A stretch of DNA of 6,396 nt. Origin: an uncultured Lachnospiraceae bacterium (GTDB lineage: Bacteria > Bacillota > Clostridia > Lachnospirales > Lachnospiraceae). The stretch is from NCBI GenBank assembly GCA_946633495.1, contig CAMPAX010000134.1, positions 1 to 6,396 of the forward strand. The letters are read 5' to 3'. The stretch's first letter is position 1; every line of letters starts with the position of its first letter. The translations under genes were made by a program, and so were the position numbers. Shown piece by piece: positions 4,428 through 6,396 of the stretch. The notes beneath the pieces were generated by a model. The model had not been told where the DNA came from. It was given only the letters and a program-made list of their open reading frames with translations, and ran no database searches.

Positions 4428-6365
4428 ATGAACAAGTATATGATCCTGAATAACAGAGAAACTTCGAATCGGACAAGCTTCCTGTTCGAGGAAGGATATT
4501 TCGAGGCACAGAAACTAAGGTCAAACTCATCCACCGTCTGTGAACGGATGATCAACACCGTCGCACATTTTCCGACAGAAGGGTTCCTCGGGTTACAGTT
4601 TGACTTTCAAAGCACTCTCTCCGTCTCCGGAGAATTCTTCACAAGTCCGGGTGTGACCATATCCGTTGCAGATTATGGGTGGATCTTCTGCCAGGGACTG
4701 GTACTTGGCAAAACACCCCGGACCGTTCAGAAGAAAAAAGCTCCCGAACAGATGAGAGTGTACCGCCTGAGACCGGTTTCTGATGATCCAAATGATAATG
4801 CGGATATCCCGGACGCTGAGCCGGAAGAGGATTATTACTATGACTCTGACCGGAGAAAAGAAAGGAAACGCATGTCCAATGTCCGGGAAATGCTCCGAAT
4901 GCTGGCAGATTATCGTGCGATCCTGCAGATCCTTACAGAGAATACGCCGGAAGCCGGATCCGGTCACGGAACGCTTCTTATCCGTCTCCGGGGCGAAATG
5001 CCGATCCGGATGCAAGCCATCTTATCCATGGTATTTCCCGGCACTTTCATGGAAGATGTCACTGGAGGAGACCTGTCGGGTGCGGATCCCCATCTTTCGG
5101 ACCGGACCTTTTATTACAACATCTCTCTTCTGCTTCGTTCTTTGATAAAAATGGTTTCCGGGGATGAGCAGAGAAATCATGAGAAGCCGGAGACATCCGC
5201 ATCCACGGATCCTGATTTGGATCAGTTGTCCAATCCGGAGCCGATGTCCGAGCCTGATGAAGATCTGTTCTACCCTCCCGAAAATACTGATCCGGAGCTT
5301 TCGGAAGATACTTCAATCGACACGTTGGACCTGACTGTTCGATCTTATAACTCTCTGATGCGAAGAGGCATCTCAACCATCAGCGAACTTGCCTCCGTGA
5401 GTGAGGAAGAGCTGATGCATATCCGTGGGCTGAACGAGGCATGCCGGATGGAAATTCGGGAGAAACTTCGTCAGATCCGGGAACATATAAAGAAGCTTGC
5501 CACTTCCGAAGAGATACTGGACAGTCTGGTTGGACTGGAAGAGGTAAAAGCACAGGTTCGGAAGATCGTGGCATTTTCGAAGATGAAGAAAGACATGCTG
5601 GAAAGCGGCATGGAAAATGTCTCCATGGTACTGAACATGGAATTCACCGGGAACCCCGGCACAGCCAAAACCACCGTTGCCAGGATCCTTGCCGATCTTC
5701 TGTTCCGGGCCGGCCTTCTGACCTGCAAAAAAGTGCTTGAAGTCGGAAGATCGGATCTGGTGGCCAAATATGAAGGCCAGACCGCCGAGAAGGTAAGTGA
5801 TGTGTTCCAAAGAGCCAAAGGAAGGCTTCTCTTCATCGACGAAGCGTACTCCCTGGTCGAGGCCAACCAGCGTGGGTACGGCGACGAGGCCATTGACGCC
5901 ATCGTGCAGGAGATGGAAAACCACCGAGAAGAGACCATCGTGGTCTTTGCAGGGTACCCGGAACCTATGAAAGAATTCTTCGACAGAAACCCGGGACTTC
6001 GGTCCAGAGTTCCGTTCCGGATCAGCTTTCCCGATTATTCTGCCATGGAAATGCAAAGCATCGTACAGATGGAGGCGAAGAAACGCGGATTCCGGATCCA
6101 TCCGGATGCAGAGGATACGATCCTCTCCATCTGTGAATCCGTGAGCGGTGATCCGGGAGCAGGCAACGGACGTTTCTGCCGGAACCTTGTGGAGTACTCG
6201 ATCCTTGAATATGCGGAACGGGTATACGGTTCCCCGGAAACGCCCGAAACCGAGGCGGATAAGACCCCGTCCGCTCCGAAAACCTTCGAACTTCTGACCA
6301 GGGACTTTCTGGGATTTGCAGTCCCAAAGAAAGACAAAAAAACTCCCATCGGGTTTATCGCCTGA
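4428..6365 (+). CDS. AAA+ ATPase of the CbbX/SpoVK type with an alpha-CTD-like domain and an unknown N-terminal region
   Basis: This 645-residue protein is probably cytoplasmic; no signal peptide or membrane segment is seen. Residues 1-~115 and ~150-245 are not recognised, and are separated by an acidic-then-basic stretch (~118-148). An acidic, proline-rich linker (~246-296) leads to a helix-hairpin-helix domain like the C-terminal domain of RNA polymerase alpha (~297-352, IDTLDLTVRSYNSLMRRG and following). The AAA+ module (~362-600) has LVGLEEVK at its start, Walker A GNPGTAKT (408-415), a pore-loop-like KYEG (447-450), Walker B LLFIDEA (467-473), Arg-finger region NPGLRSR (521-527) and sensor-2 GNGRFCRN (579-586). 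CbbX-type ATPases remodel partner proteins by threading or pulling them; SpoVK and EccA-like relatives serve sporulation and secretion. The partner here is unknown. All ATPase motifs look intact, so an active enzyme is likely. It is transcribed alone in this window, with its own structured leader. Confidence 0.88.
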   Translation: MNKYMILNNRETSNRTSFLFEEGYFEAQKLRSNSSTVCERMINTVAHFPTEGFLGLQFDFQSTLSVSGEFFTSPGVTISVADYGWIFCQGLVLGKTPRTVQKKKAPEQMRVYRLRPVSDDPNDNADIPDAEPEEDYYYDSDRRKERKRMSNVREMLRMLADYRAILQILTENTPEAGSGHGTLLIRLRGEMPIRMQAILSMVFPGTFMEDVTGGDLSGADPHLSDRTFYYNISLLLRSLIKMVSGDEQRNHEKPETSASTDPDLDQLSNPEPMSEPDEDLFYPPENTDPELSEDTSIDTLDLTVRSYNSLMRRGISTISELASVSEEELMHIRGLNEACRMEIREKLRQIREHIKKLATSEEILDSLVGLEEVKAQVRKIVAFSKMKKDMLESGMENVSMVLNMEFTGNPGTAKTTVARILADLLFRAGLLTCKKVLEVGRSDLVAKYEGQTAEKVSDVFQRAKGRLLFIDEAYSLVEANQRGYGDEAIDAIVQEMENHREETIVVFAGYPEPMKEFFDRNPGLRSRVPFRISFPDYSAMEMQSIVQMEAKKRGFRIHPDAEDTILSICESVSGDPGAGNGRFCRNLVEYSILEYAERVYGSPETPETEADKTPSAPKTFELLTRDFLGFAVPKKDKKTPIGFIA

Positions 6366-6371
6366 TGGGAG
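6336..6371 (-). terminator. Minus-strand terminator overlapping the AAA+ stop codon
   Basis: CTCCCATCGGG (6343-6353) pairs with CCTGATGGGAG (6361-6371), 11 pairs including one G-U, around a seven-base loop. On the minus strand it is followed at once by seven U (6342-6336), a textbook intrinsic terminator. On the plus strand no U-tract follows. It therefore most likely ends a convergent minus-strand gene to the right of the window. The stop codon at 6363-6365 lies in the stem, and the A-run encodes the lysine-rich C-terminus. Confidence 0.75.
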
Positions 6372-6396
6372 ATACTCCTCACTTCCGATTTACGGG

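Noticed and set aside
3973..4530. Minus-strand open frame of 185 codons across the intergenic region
   Set aside because: It crosses the long terminator hairpin and the start of the AAA+ gene, has no ribosome binding site that I can see, and has no recognisable motif.

Overview
The window looks like chromosome from a Gram-positive anaerobe of the Clostridia, plausibly Lachnospiraceae or a relative. The reasons are strong AGGAG-type ribosome binding sites, sigma-A promoters with extended -10 elements, U-tract terminators, a clostridial-style NhaC transporter, and a SpoVK/CbbX-type AAA+ protein. GC is near 50% in the genes and lower in the promoter region. The family-level placement is inference.

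Layout, left to right. (1) 1-1711, minus strand: the first ~570 codons of the glutamate synthase large subunit (gltB), running off the left edge. Its leader has a strong promoter (1857-1884) and a long intrinsic terminator lying before the start codon (1758-1805). A smaller hairpin with an A1/G4 hexaloop overlaps the terminator's 5' arm. This arrangement resembles ANTAR-type antitermination control. (2) 1886-2065: AT-rich divergent control region with a 9-7-9 inverted repeat (1944-1968) and a plus-strand extended -10 promoter. (3) 2066-3898, plus strand: one continuous reading frame joining an NhaC-family antiporter (~residues 1-432) to a RimJ/RimL-type GNAT acetyltransferase (~443-610). A Shine-Dalgarno and an in-frame GTG sit exactly at the junction. 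(4) 3899-4427: 529 bases with no convincing gene. It holds a possible promoter, a very long terminator-like hairpin (4048-4123), a boxA-like sequence (4137-4155), a GC-rich structured stretch that may be a non-coding RNA (4156-4311), and a leader with two competing hairpins. (5) 4428-6365, plus strand: a 645-residue protein with an unrecognised N-terminal half, an RNA-polymerase-alpha-CTD-like helix-hairpin-helix domain and a C-terminal CbbX/SpoVK-type AAA+ ATPase. A minus-strand terminator overlaps its stop codon and implies a convergent gene beyond the right edge.

The three genes do not form one obvious pathway. gltB and the antiporter are divergent and may share control. The AAA+ gene is a separate unit with its own structured leader. 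The best candidate for something undescribed is the structured intergenic segment plus the alpha-CTD/AAA+ fusion. The next best are the transporter-acetyltransferase fusion and the ANTAR-like gltB leader.
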